Source of the DNA: Prunus persica
Taxonomy: Eukaryota; Streptophyta; Magnoliopsida; Rosales; Rosaceae
DNA: 64,000 nucleotides
Reading direction: 5' to 3'
Assembly (NCBI RefSeq): GCF_000346465.2
Contig: NC_034012.1
Span: forward strand, 19,410,508-19,474,507
In this document: piece after piece, positions 10,985 to 20,879 of the stretch
Layout: every line of letters begins with the position of its first letter
Numbering within the stretch: position 1 is the first letter of the stretch
Program-made: the position numbers and the translations under genes
The notes under the pieces: generated by a model
The model's input: the letters and a program-made list of their open reading frames with translations, nothing else
Told to the model about the DNA's origin: nothing
Databases searched by the model: none

Positions 10985-11218
10985 TGCTAAAATATGAAAA
11001 CTATGAGAGAATATTTGTTTGTGGGAATTTTCTGTGTATTCTTCTCCTTGTAGGAGATCATATTTATAATATAACGAAACCTGAATGGGCAAGTAAATAA
11101 TAAATTCCTAAATCTATTTACAGTAGGAAATAAGGAATTAAAGTAAATCAATTACAATTATAATAGGAATTATTGGTGTGTAAGGAAAGTAAGTCAATAT
11201 CCACAAGTTACGCCAATA
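10985..11218 (-). repeat. 5' LTR of the copia element (234 bp)
   Basis: Same sequence as 6049-6282 apart from ten differences. Its outer terminal base pair has changed from the family's CA to TA, one of eight transitions between the LTRs. The target duplication copy ACACA follows at 11219-11223. Confidence 0.93.
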
Positions 11219-11606
11219 ACACATAGATAAGGTACCCTCACTAGCATCCGCACCATTTTATGTCATCCTCATTGTTCATGTTATTCCCATACTTATGTTT
11301 ATGTTATTCCCATTGTAGATGTGCATACTAAATAGTGAGAAAGGCCATACTTTTGTTACAGGATTATTGAAGATGTATATTACTTCACATGTATGATGTT
11401 ATGTTGTTTATTGATCTTTGTTACTGGGACTTCCAATACTCCTGTTTAATCACACAATATGACCCAAAAAAATTGAATTAGGAGAGGAAGGCCTCAAATT
11501 AGAGGATTGTACTGTGCCGAGTCGACCAGCCATGGCTCACAAACAGCAGTATAAAAGCACTGCAAAAAATTAGAGATTTGTTTTTTATATGAAACAAACA
11601 AAAAAT

Positions 11607-11615
11607 CAGAAAGAA
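11607..11615. repeat. Probable 9-bp target-site duplication of the Mutator-like element, left copy
   Basis: CAGAAAGAA here compares with TAAAAAGAA at 15081-15089, seven of nine identical with two transitions. Nine base pairs is the length expected for Mutator-like insertions. Confidence 0.6.
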
Positions 11616-11885
11616 GGGTAATTTTCACTTTACCACAGTAAAGTTTACCGACTTTTAGAGTTCAATACATCAAATTTTTTCGTCTCAGTCACATACGCAA
11701 AGTTGATTTTCTTACCACTTTCATACATTCCGTCAGTCTTTCTGTTACCAAGTATGTTAACTGCTGACGTGGCAACAAATGTGCCACGTAGACCTACTAA
11801 TATGATACCACATGGTCCACATATATTATTAAGTAAATAAACATTAATTAATTAATTAATTAAACTTAAAAAATAAAAAGGGAGC
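11616..11885 (+). repeat. Left terminal inverted repeat of the Mutator-like element
   Basis: Pairs with the reverse complement of 14811-15080. Conserved blocks include CTGACGTGGCAACAAATG, TGCCACGTAGAC and a TTAATTAATTAATT run. Estimated identity is about 80 percent by eye. Confidence 0.85.
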
Positions 11886-12094
11886 TTCACTAATATACCC
11901 AAAATAGGGGTTGAAATTATAAAAAATAAAAAATAAAAAAAAAACCCCACATGAAATGCAATTTAGAAACACACCCAAAATCCATTTACTACATAAGAAA
12001 TGAGTGTTGAAGTTCCTATAAATTACATGACTGTCATTGATTAACTTAAAATAAGCAACACAAGAAACTCAAAAAAAACCCAAAACAAGCCCAG

Positions 12095-12560
12095 CAAACC
12101 CAAAGTACATTGTTAATAAATTATCGTAGAAGTACATTGATAATACCATGTCATAGAAGTGCATTGTTAATACCATGTCATAGAAGTACATTGTTAATAC
12201 CATTTCATACACAAAAAAACTCAAAAAACCCAAAAAAAAGGCCCAGCAAGACATCCGATATCCTTTGCAGAAACCACCTCCAATTGTTCACAGTTTCACC
12301 AGAAACAATCACAAAGGCAAAAAGAAATACCTTTACAAGAAAAAAGAAAAAAGAAAAATACACTGTTAATACTATGTCATAACACTATCTTCCTAGTAAA
12401 AATTACATTATGCATATCATAAACTTCAAGTGCATAGCTACATATAGAGCAAAATATAGAGCATGCTTTGTTACTGAAAATCTGTTAATATACTATGTCA
12501 TAGAAGTACACTATTAATATTATGTCATAGAAGTGCACTGTTAATACTATGTCATAGAAA
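12095..12560 (+). repeat. Interspersed tandem repeat, unit about 27 bp
   Basis: Units such as AGAAGTACATTG plus TTAATACCATGTCAT repeat four times at 12095-12215 and again about three times at 12484-12560. Apparent hydrophobic peptide repeats across this stretch follow from the DNA repeat and are not evidence of a gene. Confidence 0.8.
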
Positions 12561-13261
12561 TCATCTTAGTTGCAGAGTATGAACAGTATAACAACTGTTC
12601 ATACCACTTACTGGAAGTTAACAACTACGTCATTTCATTTGCATAATAGGTACGATAAAGAATCCAAATAGTACCAAACATCAAAACCAAGTTAACACTA
12701 AATAGTGTTACATTAAAATCACAAAGAACCTAGATCACTAAGAATCTAAATCCACGAACAGTAATTATCAATTTTCTCAGTAACCAAACATTAGATAGCA
12801 TACACGATAGAGCCAAACAAGTCAACAACAATGAGAAAAACAAGCATAATGAATTCTAAATCACTAATTCCAAATATTATATCATTCTAAAATAGAAAAA
12901 GCAATACATCAATGACTCATATTGACTAATTAAGTATTTTACGCCAAGAACTCATGCCAAAATTCTGACTACGACCAACTCTAGCATCGTCGGCGCTCCA
13001 AAGAATGAAGAATAAAATTGAATCACCATATCACCATTGCCAAAACCTCAATTCAATCATATGCTAAGCAAACACATAAATTAACAACAACAAAAAATTA
13101 CGAGAAATTAAAATTTTCACAGTAACCTCTAAGAGCTTTTGTGCATGAGAGACTAAGTAGTTCTTCAGAGAATCTCTCTCCCGACGGCGTATCCAATTTT
13201 ATCCAACGCTCAATCCAAGTACGATCCCTGCCTTCTTTGCCGGACTCATTCCTCCAAAGGA

Positions 13262-13492
13262 GTTCTTAGTTCATTTACTGATGAAGCCACACGGAAATTT
13301 TTTGAAAGTCATAAATACTTTGGTCTTGAAGCTGACCAAGTAAGAAGTTTTTCTTAAACTTTGTGAATAAGGCTTTAGTTCTGGGATGATTTTGCTTACT
13401 TCACGCTTCCTTGATGCAAGTCACCTTCTTTCAGCAAGGCACCATACCTTGTGCCTCTAAGGATGGTAGATTTATTATGGAAACTCCATACG
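13262..13492 (+). pseudogene. Captured fragment of a UDP-N-acetylglucosamine pyrophosphorylase gene
   Basis: Two exon pieces are readable. The first (about 13262-13339) encodes SFTDEATRKFFESHKYFGLE-type sequence ending in ADQ, with a GTAAGA donor at 13340. After an 80-nt intron, the second (13420 to about 13492) encodes VTFFQQGTIPC and SKDGRFIMETPYG. In plant UAP/GlcNAc-1-P uridylyltransferase, the enzyme making UDP-GlcNAc, these two blocks are adjacent in the same order. Only about 50 of roughly 500 codons are present. The acceptor reads TGCAA where AG would be expected, so the fragment could not splice normally. Recognition is from memory of the family; no alignment was run. Confidence 0.8.
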
Positions 13493-13553
13493 GGGTATGG
13501 TTTCTATTTGTACTTGATCTTATTCAGAAAATTCTTTTTGTTTGAACCTCTTT

Positions 13554-13673
13554 TTAAGGCTTTGCATAATCTCTGAGAAATTTCCCTTTAAATATATCAT
13601 CAAGCAACCTGAGCCCATAAACCTTCTTCCCACATCGAAACTTCTCCAGTTTGGCATATCGGTCTTTTTGGAA
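13554..13673 (-). pseudogene. Captured exon of a SETD2/ASHH2-like histone H3K36 methyltransferase
   Basis: On the minus strand a TTTGCAG acceptor is followed by an exon encoding FQKDRYAKLEKF, RCGKKVYGLRLL and DDIFKGKFL, then a TAA. This matches the junction between the AWS and SET domains of plant ASHH2/SDG8-type proteins, where a cysteine-rich segment leads into the GKKGYGLR start of SET. The catalytic core of SET is absent: similarity fades at the next motif and the frame stops. It lies 60 bp from the UDP-GlcNAc pyrophosphorylase fragment and in the opposite orientation, so the two were not neighbours in one parental gene. Confidence 0.75.
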
Positions 13674-13739
13674 CTGCAAACAAATCTATTAACTAAAACA
13701 ATTCCCTTTGCACAATAAAACAAAAATTGCTATAAGGAA

Positions 13740-14110
13740 AAGCTAAAATGCCTGTTGATTTGAACAAAGGTCTCTCTTCCGTCTGCGTTGAGGTTGATGT
13801 GGTTGACGTCGCTCAGATTCGACGACGCTGGAGACGGAATTGGAGGTGTGTCGTCGGCCAACGGAGATTGAGACGGAGATGATTGCGGTGGCGTCCGACG
13901 GAGATGGAGGAAGGGAAATTGGAGATAAAGTTTTGGGAATCGGCAACGGGTTGTGGTGATGGAGTCGACGAGGGCTGTGGTGGAGACGATGAAGATTAAA
14001 TGGGAATTGGGCCAGGAGAAAAGCCAAAAGCATAGCTCGATTGTTGAAGAAGAAGAAGAAAGTTCGAGATGTGTGTTGATGAAGATTGAGTTGATTAATA
14101 GACAAAGCAA
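13740..14110. other. GC-richer segment inside the Mutator-like element, unidentified
   Basis: This stretch is clearly richer in G and C than its surroundings, with many GACGG, CGGAG and GTCG words, like a 5' exon of a plant gene. Both minus-strand frames are open for more than 100 codons but rich in Ser, Pro, His and Leu, with no recognisable domain. It may be a third captured fragment. This is inference from composition only. Confidence 0.35.
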
Positions 14111-14275
14111 AAGGGCAAAACAGTAATCCAACATAGCTGTTGATTTTAAGAAATCAACAACTGTCAATTTTTGAGTTTATTTTGGGTGTGTTTATATATA
14201 TTGAATGGTATAGGGTTTCTTTATAGAACTATGTCTAGAAATGGGTATTTAACTAATTTTCTAAAATAAAAATTC

Positions 14276-14592
14276 ATCTCTCTCTCTCTCTCTCTCTCAC
14301 ATTGAACCCAAAACCCCATCACTCTCCTTGCCCCAGAACCCCAGCGCTCTCTCCTTGCTCTCTTATGGAACCCAGAACCCCAGCCAACCTTTCTCAAGAC
14401 ACCCAAAAACTTCTCTTTCCCCATAACCACCCACAAGACCCCCTCCTCCTCCTCCCACCCCTTAAGAACCCAGAGCCCAACCCAGCCCGCAACCCAACCC
14501 CTACCACTGAACCCGTACCCAGAACCCAGCCGCAACCCCACCCCCAAATGCAAAGTGTTTTATTTTTTTTTTCTTTTCAATTTTTGAATTTG

Positions 14593-14639
<47 letters not shown>

Positions 14640-14772
14640 TTTGGATGGGTCTCAGTTGGGCTGGGGATGGTTCTCCAGTGGGGATGAGGGTGGTTGTATG
14701 GTGGCATTGGGCTTGGGGGTGTGAGTTCGATAGGGGTTGCGGGGGGAGAGAGAGCAAGGAGAAAAGGAGAGA

Positions 14773-14806
<34 letters not shown>
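14276..14806. repeat. Cluster of (TC)n and (AG)n microsatellites
   Basis: (TC)n at 14276-14299, (AG)n at 14598-14636 and (AG)n at 14779-14806, separated by C-rich (14310-14560) and G-rich (14637-14760) strands that are partly complementary. Reading frames here are low-complexity artefacts. Confidence 0.9.
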
Positions 14807-14808
<2 letters not shown>

Positions 14809-14810
14809 GG

Positions 14811-15080
14811 ATTTTTAATTTTAAGTTTTTTAATTAATTAATTAATTAATTAATGTTTATTTATTTAATAATATATGTTGACCACATGACATCATATGAG
14901 TGAGTCTACGTGGCACATTTGTTGCCACGTCAGCAGTTAACAGACTTGTTAATAGAAAGACTAACGACATGTATGAAAATGATAAGAAAATCAACTTTGT
15001 GTATGACTGTGATGAAAAAAATTTGATGCATCGAACTCTAAAAGTCAATAAACTTTACCATAATAAATTGAAAATTACTC
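14811..15080 (-). repeat. Right terminal inverted repeat of the Mutator-like element
   Basis: Reverse complement begins GAGTAATTTTCAA and matches the left repeat, including the CTGACGTGGCAACAAATG block. The second target duplication copy (15081-15089) follows. Confidence 0.85.
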
Positions 15081-15089
15081 TAAAAAGAA

Positions 15090-16882
15090 TATCCCCGTAG
15101 GATCCCAACATTCCGTACATCAACAAACAAGAAAACAAAAACAAAGACGCATTACAGTTGGTAGGTGAGAACATCTCTTTTGGCCATGACTGTGATATGA
15201 AACCCAAGTCAGGAAGGTGAATGGGGTGAAAGGGTTCTAAGACGAGGAGGACCGCATGTATACAGATTATGCTATGATTTTTTTCCTTCTATTTTTTTTT
15301 TTCTCCTGGGATTCCTTTGGTAGAGGAATTAAAAGCAAAATGAGGATGATAGAAATGGAGGGAATTAAAAGCATTCCGTGGCTGTGTTTCTTCTCTTTTT
15401 AGAGGTTTGTTTCTTTTTATGCTGATATTTGTTTCTTGATAGTTAAATTGGTGACAAAGAAGACAGCAGCTGGAGGCTTTGATGTACAAGCAGACGTATG
15501 CAATTAGACCTTGATGTATTGAGATTGGTTTTAAATAAAGACGTTTGCAATTAGTTATTGCATCTGTTTCAAATTTCGTTCAAATGGCTATTTTCTTTTA
15601 CTTTCGTTCCTTAATGTGAATTGTTAACATTGTAGGTTTTTAATAGGCTCAATAAAAAAAAAAGCTTTTGATTATCTTTTAATTATGCATTTATTTCTCT
15701 GCCTTTCTCTCCAGTTTTCAGTTCTTTTGGTGTGGTTTTTTATGACGCTTTGGTTTGATGCCTTCTTTTTATCCCTCTTTTTGGTTTTCTTTTATTTCTC
15801 AGGGGATCCATTTGCTACAGGAATTAAAATAGAGTCGGAGGGAGGAAAAGGGAGGAAAGGTTTTTCTGCTTTTGTTTTTTCTTCGTTATACTTCAAGTTT
15901 TCTTTTGTTACTGGCTTCATGAATTATCAAACCCACGATAATTGTTGTGCAGGAGTTATTGTTCTCTCATCGTTGTTGTAGATAGATCGGCTGCACGTGT
16001 GGGTCTTCAACTTCTTGAGGTTTATCAGCCTTGAAATTTAGTTATGTTCATAAAAAATTATGTGTTGTATTAAATGTTGTTTGTTTCCTAACAACAATGA
16101 GATCAAAGAATTTGTTTGACTACAACAGTTGAAATGATAATTTGTTTTTTGCTGAGAAACAAAAGGAAGAAAATGAAACAAAAATAATAAAAGAAGAAAA
16201 AAAAATAAAGAGAAATTTTTTTTAAAACGGTAAATTTTGTATATTTCCAATCCAGAGGTTTAACCACCAATACAGCACATAGGCTTCAAATAAGTTCCAC
16301 GTCAGAGCAATTGCGAATGCCACGACATGGGCCCACACTCACATAGGAGAAATTTAACTTAATGATTATCAAGTCTTCAAATAAGTTTTATTCATGAATA
16401 AAAAGCACACTCGCATTATCGCATAGGAGCAATTGTGAAATGCCACTATCAGACGCGGACCTACAGAGGCACAAGGAGGTGTGCACTTCCTCTCGCCGGA
16501 AAGAGCTCTGGAGGTTGTGAAATTTGCCCCTCAGCTCTGCTATGGAAGTGCCCACACTCTGCTTGAAGAAATGCCTCTGTGAAATTGCTTTTTGTTTGCT
16601 GTGGTGTTGCGTTGTTGGGCTGTTGCGCGCAACACAGCCGCATGCATTTTTTTTAAAAGTCCTTGGCCAAAAGTACAATTAATATTATTAATAATTTAAT
16701 ATAAAGAGTCCTAAATTGAATTGAAGAAGCCAACAGACCCAAATCTCAAGGTATTTTTTTTTTCTTTTTTTTTTCCCTTTTGGTCTTTTTTTCTTTTGAT
16801 TTTTTATTTCTATTTTTTTTATAATAATTATTTTTTTTTATGTGACTCCCTTTGTATTTTTTAATTATAAAGATATGAAACA
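15090..16882. other. Intergenic sequence, nothing recognised
   Basis: AT-rich DNA without convincing reading frames. Near-repeats of a CATAGGAG...AATTG...ATGCCAC phrase occur at about 16300-16450. A C/T-rich run lies at 16750-16850. Confidence 0.5.
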
Positions 16883-16887
16883 TTACT
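16883..16887. repeat. Target-site duplication of the solo LTR, left copy
   Basis: TTACT, identical to 20242-20246. Confidence 0.9.
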
Positions 16888-18502
16888 TGTAACAACCCGG
16901 TCTTTAATTAATTTTTAATTAATAATTTATTTTGTAAAAAGACAATTATACCCCTAGAATATTTTATTAGGTTTAAAGTTGACTTTTTGACCGAGAAGGA
17001 ATTTGGGGATTTGGGTGGTACTGTTGCGTAGAGCTCAACGATACGAGTTTGTAGATATGCGGCACGCTCAATTCCGAGTTGTAATGAAGGAAAAAATGTT
17101 TATAAACAAAAAGGACGTAAAGGGAATTTTTAAATTTTCTAGTGCTACATTACCCACTCAGTACCCGAACTCTTTATTTTTCTCTCCTTCTTCCTCCCCC
17201 GGTAGCTTCAGCCATTTTTTTTCTTCTTCTTTGTTTTTCGACGGTCACTGTAGCAACAGTGACTGTTCGACTTCTAAGCCACAAAATTGACTCCTCCTCT
17301 ATAAAACCCACCTAAGATCCAATTTGATTGGCTAATGATGAGCTCGAATTGAAGCTAAGGAATGGTTAGGCTTTTCCGGCGATATTTTTGCATTTTTCGG
17401 CAACTCCGGTCACGAAATCCGTCGAGCCAGGTATGAAACTTCATCTACTCTTCATGCTCTATCCATTTATGTAGGTATTAAAGATTGATTTTGAAGTTTT
17501 ACAGATTGTTCCATATACCCATATTATGCTGACGGTTTCAGCTTCGTTCTGGCTAGTTCTTGTTAGTTTTTGGCCTTGGTCCAAGAACAAAAGTGACTCT
17601 AATTGATGTCTTGGACCTAGGGTAGGAATCTTGGCCAGCAGTTGGGAGTTTTTCGGGCCGCTGGAGTTTACTCTAGACACCCACGTGCTGCCAGCTCGTG
17701 TGGTGGCATGTGGGCAGCGTAGTGAAGTTACATTTAGTCCTAAAATAATCTCTTGGTCCTCACGAGCGCATAGGAGTTCGCAGATCTCAATTCGGACAAT
17801 GTTTGAGCCCCGATCAGATCTCGCATATTGTGCGATTTCTGGGTTCGATGTGTTTGAACCGTTGGATCCTGGATCGTGTAGGATTCAACGGATCGTGAAT
17901 CGAAGTCCTGGATACTCCGAAAATGTCAACCCTAGGGCTAAGGTTACATGAACTGTTCGATCGTGCGATTGTGAGCAATCTAACCGTCCGATCGAGACCA
18001 AAATCTCGGAACATGTGTCCTAGGCATGTTATAACCTCTAGGAACTCTCTGATCGGAATTTTTGGAGGTGGTGGACCCCACGAGGTCCTGTGTTGACTTT
18101 TTGGGACTTTTGCCTTCTGAGTCCCGAGACACTTCTAGACCCATCCAAATGTGAGGAAAGTTAAGATGGGCATAAGAATGATTTTAATTTTATGCACGCC
18201 TTTGTAGGAGCCGGGGGTTAGGATTTTCAGATTAATTAATTATGTAGAGTTTTACCGAAGTTGTTTAAGATTGTAGGAAGCTTATATATGTACGAGTGTT
18301 CTCTGGCTTTAATATGGCATTGATTTTCTTGAATTTATATGATTATGGGATAAGTAAAAATAATGGGAATTAATGGAATCTTCAGAAATAGTGATTAGTT
18401 ATTTGCTTATTTATTTATTATCTAGTTACCTTTTGTTTATTCATGCGGTTATTTGTTGCCGAGGAACTAAAGTTAAAGTATTGGAATGGTATGTTAATTA
18501 GA

Positions 18503-18703
18503 GATTGATATCAGTCCCGATCTCTTGGACTACAGGGGTCCAAGAGATTTGTGGTCACTCACTGTTGGATGTAAATTCAACGGTTCACTCACTCTTGCAC
18601 TCATTTTAAGAAACTTTTTTGAACCATCGGATTAACATCCAACGGTAAGTGACCACAATCTCTTGGACCCCTGTGGTCCAAGAGATCGGGGCTGTGGTTA
18701 ATA
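18503..18703. mobile_element. hAT-type MITE copy A nested in the solo LTR
   Basis: The element proper is 18511-18695 (185 bp). Its two halves are inverted copies: CAGTCCCGATCTCTTGGAC at the left and the complement of GATCGGGGCTG at the right, with GTCCAAGAGAT blocks facing each other. The flanking octamers GATTGATA and GGTTAATA match at six of eight positions. The same element, also 185 bp, is at 30220-30404. The 8-bp duplication points to the hAT superfamily. It has no coding capacity. Confidence 0.8.
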
Positions 18704-18965
18704 AACTAGCTAAGTATTTAGTATATTTAAACATTCAGTAGTGGAAAAGGATGAATCATAGCTCTTGGCTTTTATCAGATTGTGGTATATAAATAAATAA
18801 ATATATATTTTAAGTTTAGTTGAGAACCAATTTATTGAAAGTTTATATAAATGACGGGTTATGGTTTTCCAACCTACCACGAGGGTACCTCCCAGTTGCC
18901 TGGAAATAGTTTGTTATTTATGATAATGCCACACGAGTTTCAGGAACGCCTGAACCGTGTGGTGC

Positions 18966-19133
18966 GAGGATTGCGGCTCGATTGATCTGGTATCTCCAAG
19001 GCCTGCGAGGATTGCGGCTCAGGCTGACTAATGGTTCCCTGAGGCCTGCGAGGAATGCGGCTCGGTTAACTTTGTATTTCCGAGACTTGCGAGGACGCGG
19101 CTTGGTTAACTTTGTGTTTTCGAGGCCTGCGAG
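18966..19133 (+). repeat. 41-bp tandem repeat inside the solo LTR, about four units
   Basis: Units start GAGGATTGCGGCTC and end GGCCTGC or GACTTGC. A shorter motif, GGAATTGACGG, is then repeated four times between 19137 and 19223. Similar GCGAGGA...GCGGCTCAGG blocks recur at 19560-19625 and in the truncated copy near 42785-42875. Confidence 0.85.
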
Positions 19134-19439
19134 GATGGAATTGACGGAATAACATTGGGATTGACGGATATATGGAATTGACGGCATATTTGAAATTTAT
19201 GTTATTAAAGGAATTGACGGATCAGAAATGGGGGTACGCCTAGATGGAGAGAATTTACGCTTTAAGATGGTTTTAAATTAAAGTTGAGGATTTTATACCG
19301 TTACTATTATTTTTAAGATACTTTTATTTCACAAGAGAAAGATGGATATATATATTCTAAGTAAGTTGTTGTTATATATAAATATATATTTATTTATTTA
19401 GGAACCTTATGTGAGTTCGATATAAGGGTCTTCGGAGCT

Positions 19440-19470
19440 TATTTTATTTTATTTTATTTTATTTTATTAT
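19440..19470 (+). repeat. (TTTTA)n microsatellite
   Basis: About six pentanucleotide units. Confidence 0.9.
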
Positions 19471-20246
19471 CTTTATTTGTCTCTATCTTGCATTATTTTA
19501 TATAGTATTAAATAACATAAATTTTTCTAGTATATTTTGCCCCACGAGTCTTAGAGATATCTGGACCGTGGGAGCGAGGACTGCGGATCAGGTTGACCAG
19601 ATATCTCCTGAGTCCAGCGAGGATTACAGGGTAGGTGTGTCACCAATGGTGTCACAAGGAAATGGATAGTTATGGCTTTCCAAGTGTGATTACCCGAATC
19701 TAAATGCTTTTATTCATTCATTTAGTTATACATCGCCAAGTGAGTAATGCCAGGAAGCTTGGAACAGGAAGTTGAGATGAAATATGAGAACTAATTGTGG
19801 CTTGATCCCTTATTAAGGGTACGTAGGCAACCTAGGGTGTTAGGTGCAGCCACAAGAGCAAGTAATTAAAGGTAATCCAGCTAAGTTATTATGGAATCTA
19901 GCATTGTTCTGGTAATGGTTTAAGAAATTGAATTTAATGTGGTTAGTAGAATGATTTGTTCGTTTCATTGAGGCCTGAGGCCAGAATGTTGTGATGCTTG
20001 ATTTCCTGGATATAAATTGATATATGTTGAACGCTTGAGAAATTTTAAATGTTTGTTGACAAGTAGAAGTTTTGGGAAATGTTTAATTTACAGGGGAGAC
20101 TTTCGGCAGAAGTCGAACTTGAGATCAATTGTATTTGAATGGAAGGGCAAAAAGATCATTTGTGCCCGGCATTCGCCAAGTGTCGGACACACACAGGGTT
20201 CGGCTCGAATTCCAAAGCGGAATTTGGGTCGGGTCCTGTCATTACT

Positions 20247-20879
20247 AGTAATCTTCAATCGAATATTGCCGCTTCTCTGAAAAATTCTTGGGTTCGCCAC
20301 TGGCCACTACAACAGTTTACATGCGATGAAAGAAAAAAAGAAATTGTTGAGACGCACATCTAGAAATTTCTTATTAATTATTTTGTTATTCAATTTGGCT
20401 TCTTATATAGAAACGAAGGGATTTTTCTTTTGTCTCTTGACTTTTGAAAATGACATTATTTTTAGTACAGTTTTCTTCCGATAATTAGAGTAGGCATGTA
20501 GCAAAATATAAACTATCAAAATTGAAGGTGAGTATACGTGTTCCCAAATTATGCTAAAATTTGTCAATTACAAATTTAAAAGTAAATGTTTAAACTTGGT
20601 CTCATCTCATGTTATTTATGTATAGATTGACAATGTGAAAGTGAAAGATCAATTAGAGAGGAACGGGTGGCGCAAGTGGTCTTTATCGTTGCATGTCTTC
20701 CTCCTATGTGCATATTATGTAAATATTTATGTCCATAATCTAAAACTACAATGTGTAGAATTAAAATATTATTTTACTTAAATTATTTGAGATTTTCCTA
20801 TTAATGTTGGATTTGCTTTGGATAATATTAACGTGTGGGTAATTAATTGAATAAGAACCCCCTAGCTCCTAAAGTTCAT
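20247..20879. other. Intergenic sequence with a faint foldback relic
   Basis: No gene is seen. The stretch at about 20309-20370 (GAAAGAAAAAAAGAAATTGTTGAGACGCACATCTAGAA region) resembles the central part of the foldback elements that follow, so it may be an older fragment of that family. Confidence 0.4.

Larger units (their letters stand above)
6049..11218 (-). mobile_element. Ty1/copia LTR retrotransposon, complete in structure but inactivated
   Basis: The element is 5170 bp long and reads on the minus strand. It has 234-bp LTRs at both ends, a primer-binding site touching the 5' LTR, a purine tract touching the 3' LTR, and gag, zinc knuckle, protease, integrase, reverse transcriptase and RNase H in the Ty1/copia order (integrase before reverse transcriptase). 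The LTRs differ at ten of 234 positions by eye, eight of them transitions, so the insertion is not very recent. At least eight premature stops, all TAG or TGA, and one frameshift near 6915-6925 prevent a working polyprotein. Confidence 0.95.
11616..15080. mobile_element. Mutator-like non-autonomous element carrying captured gene fragments (Pack-MULE)
   Basis: A 3465-bp unit is bounded by long terminal inverted repeats that begin G(G/A)GTAATTTTCA and are alignable for about 270 bp. It is flanked by a probable 9-bp target duplication. No transposase is visible, so it would depend on a MURA-type enzyme supplied elsewhere. The interior contains a 27-bp tandem repeat (12095-12560), exon fragments of two unrelated host genes on opposite strands (13262-13673), a GC-richer stretch of unknown origin (13740-14110), and several AG/TC tracts. 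Fragment capture with introns kept is the known habit of Pack-MULEs. Classification rests on TIR length, TSD length and captured content, not on a database match. Confidence 0.75.
16888..20241. mobile_element. Solo LTR, 3354 bp
   Basis: The interval begins TGTAACAACCCGG and ends GGGTCCTGTCA, so it has TG...CA ends, and it is flanked by a perfect 5-bp duplication TTACT. No gag or pol coding sequence is present, and the two ends do not repeat each other, so this is one LTR left after recombination and not a whole element. Subtracting the nested MITE and its duplication leaves about 3.16 kb, long for a plant LTR. A diverged, 5'-truncated relative lies at 42035-43628 and ends with the same GGGTCCTGTCA. 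The parent is probably a gypsy-type element, but the LTR alone does not settle this. Confidence 0.85.

Noticed and set aside
14221..14757. Overlapping reading frames on both strands of 60 to 140 codons
   Set aside because: They are translations of (TC)n/(AG)n tracts and C-rich DNA inside the Mutator-like element.
18966..19223. Tandem array as a possible centromeric or satellite repeat
   Set aside because: Only about four units and confined to one LTR; the related copy at 42785-42875 has the same context, so it is an LTR-internal feature.
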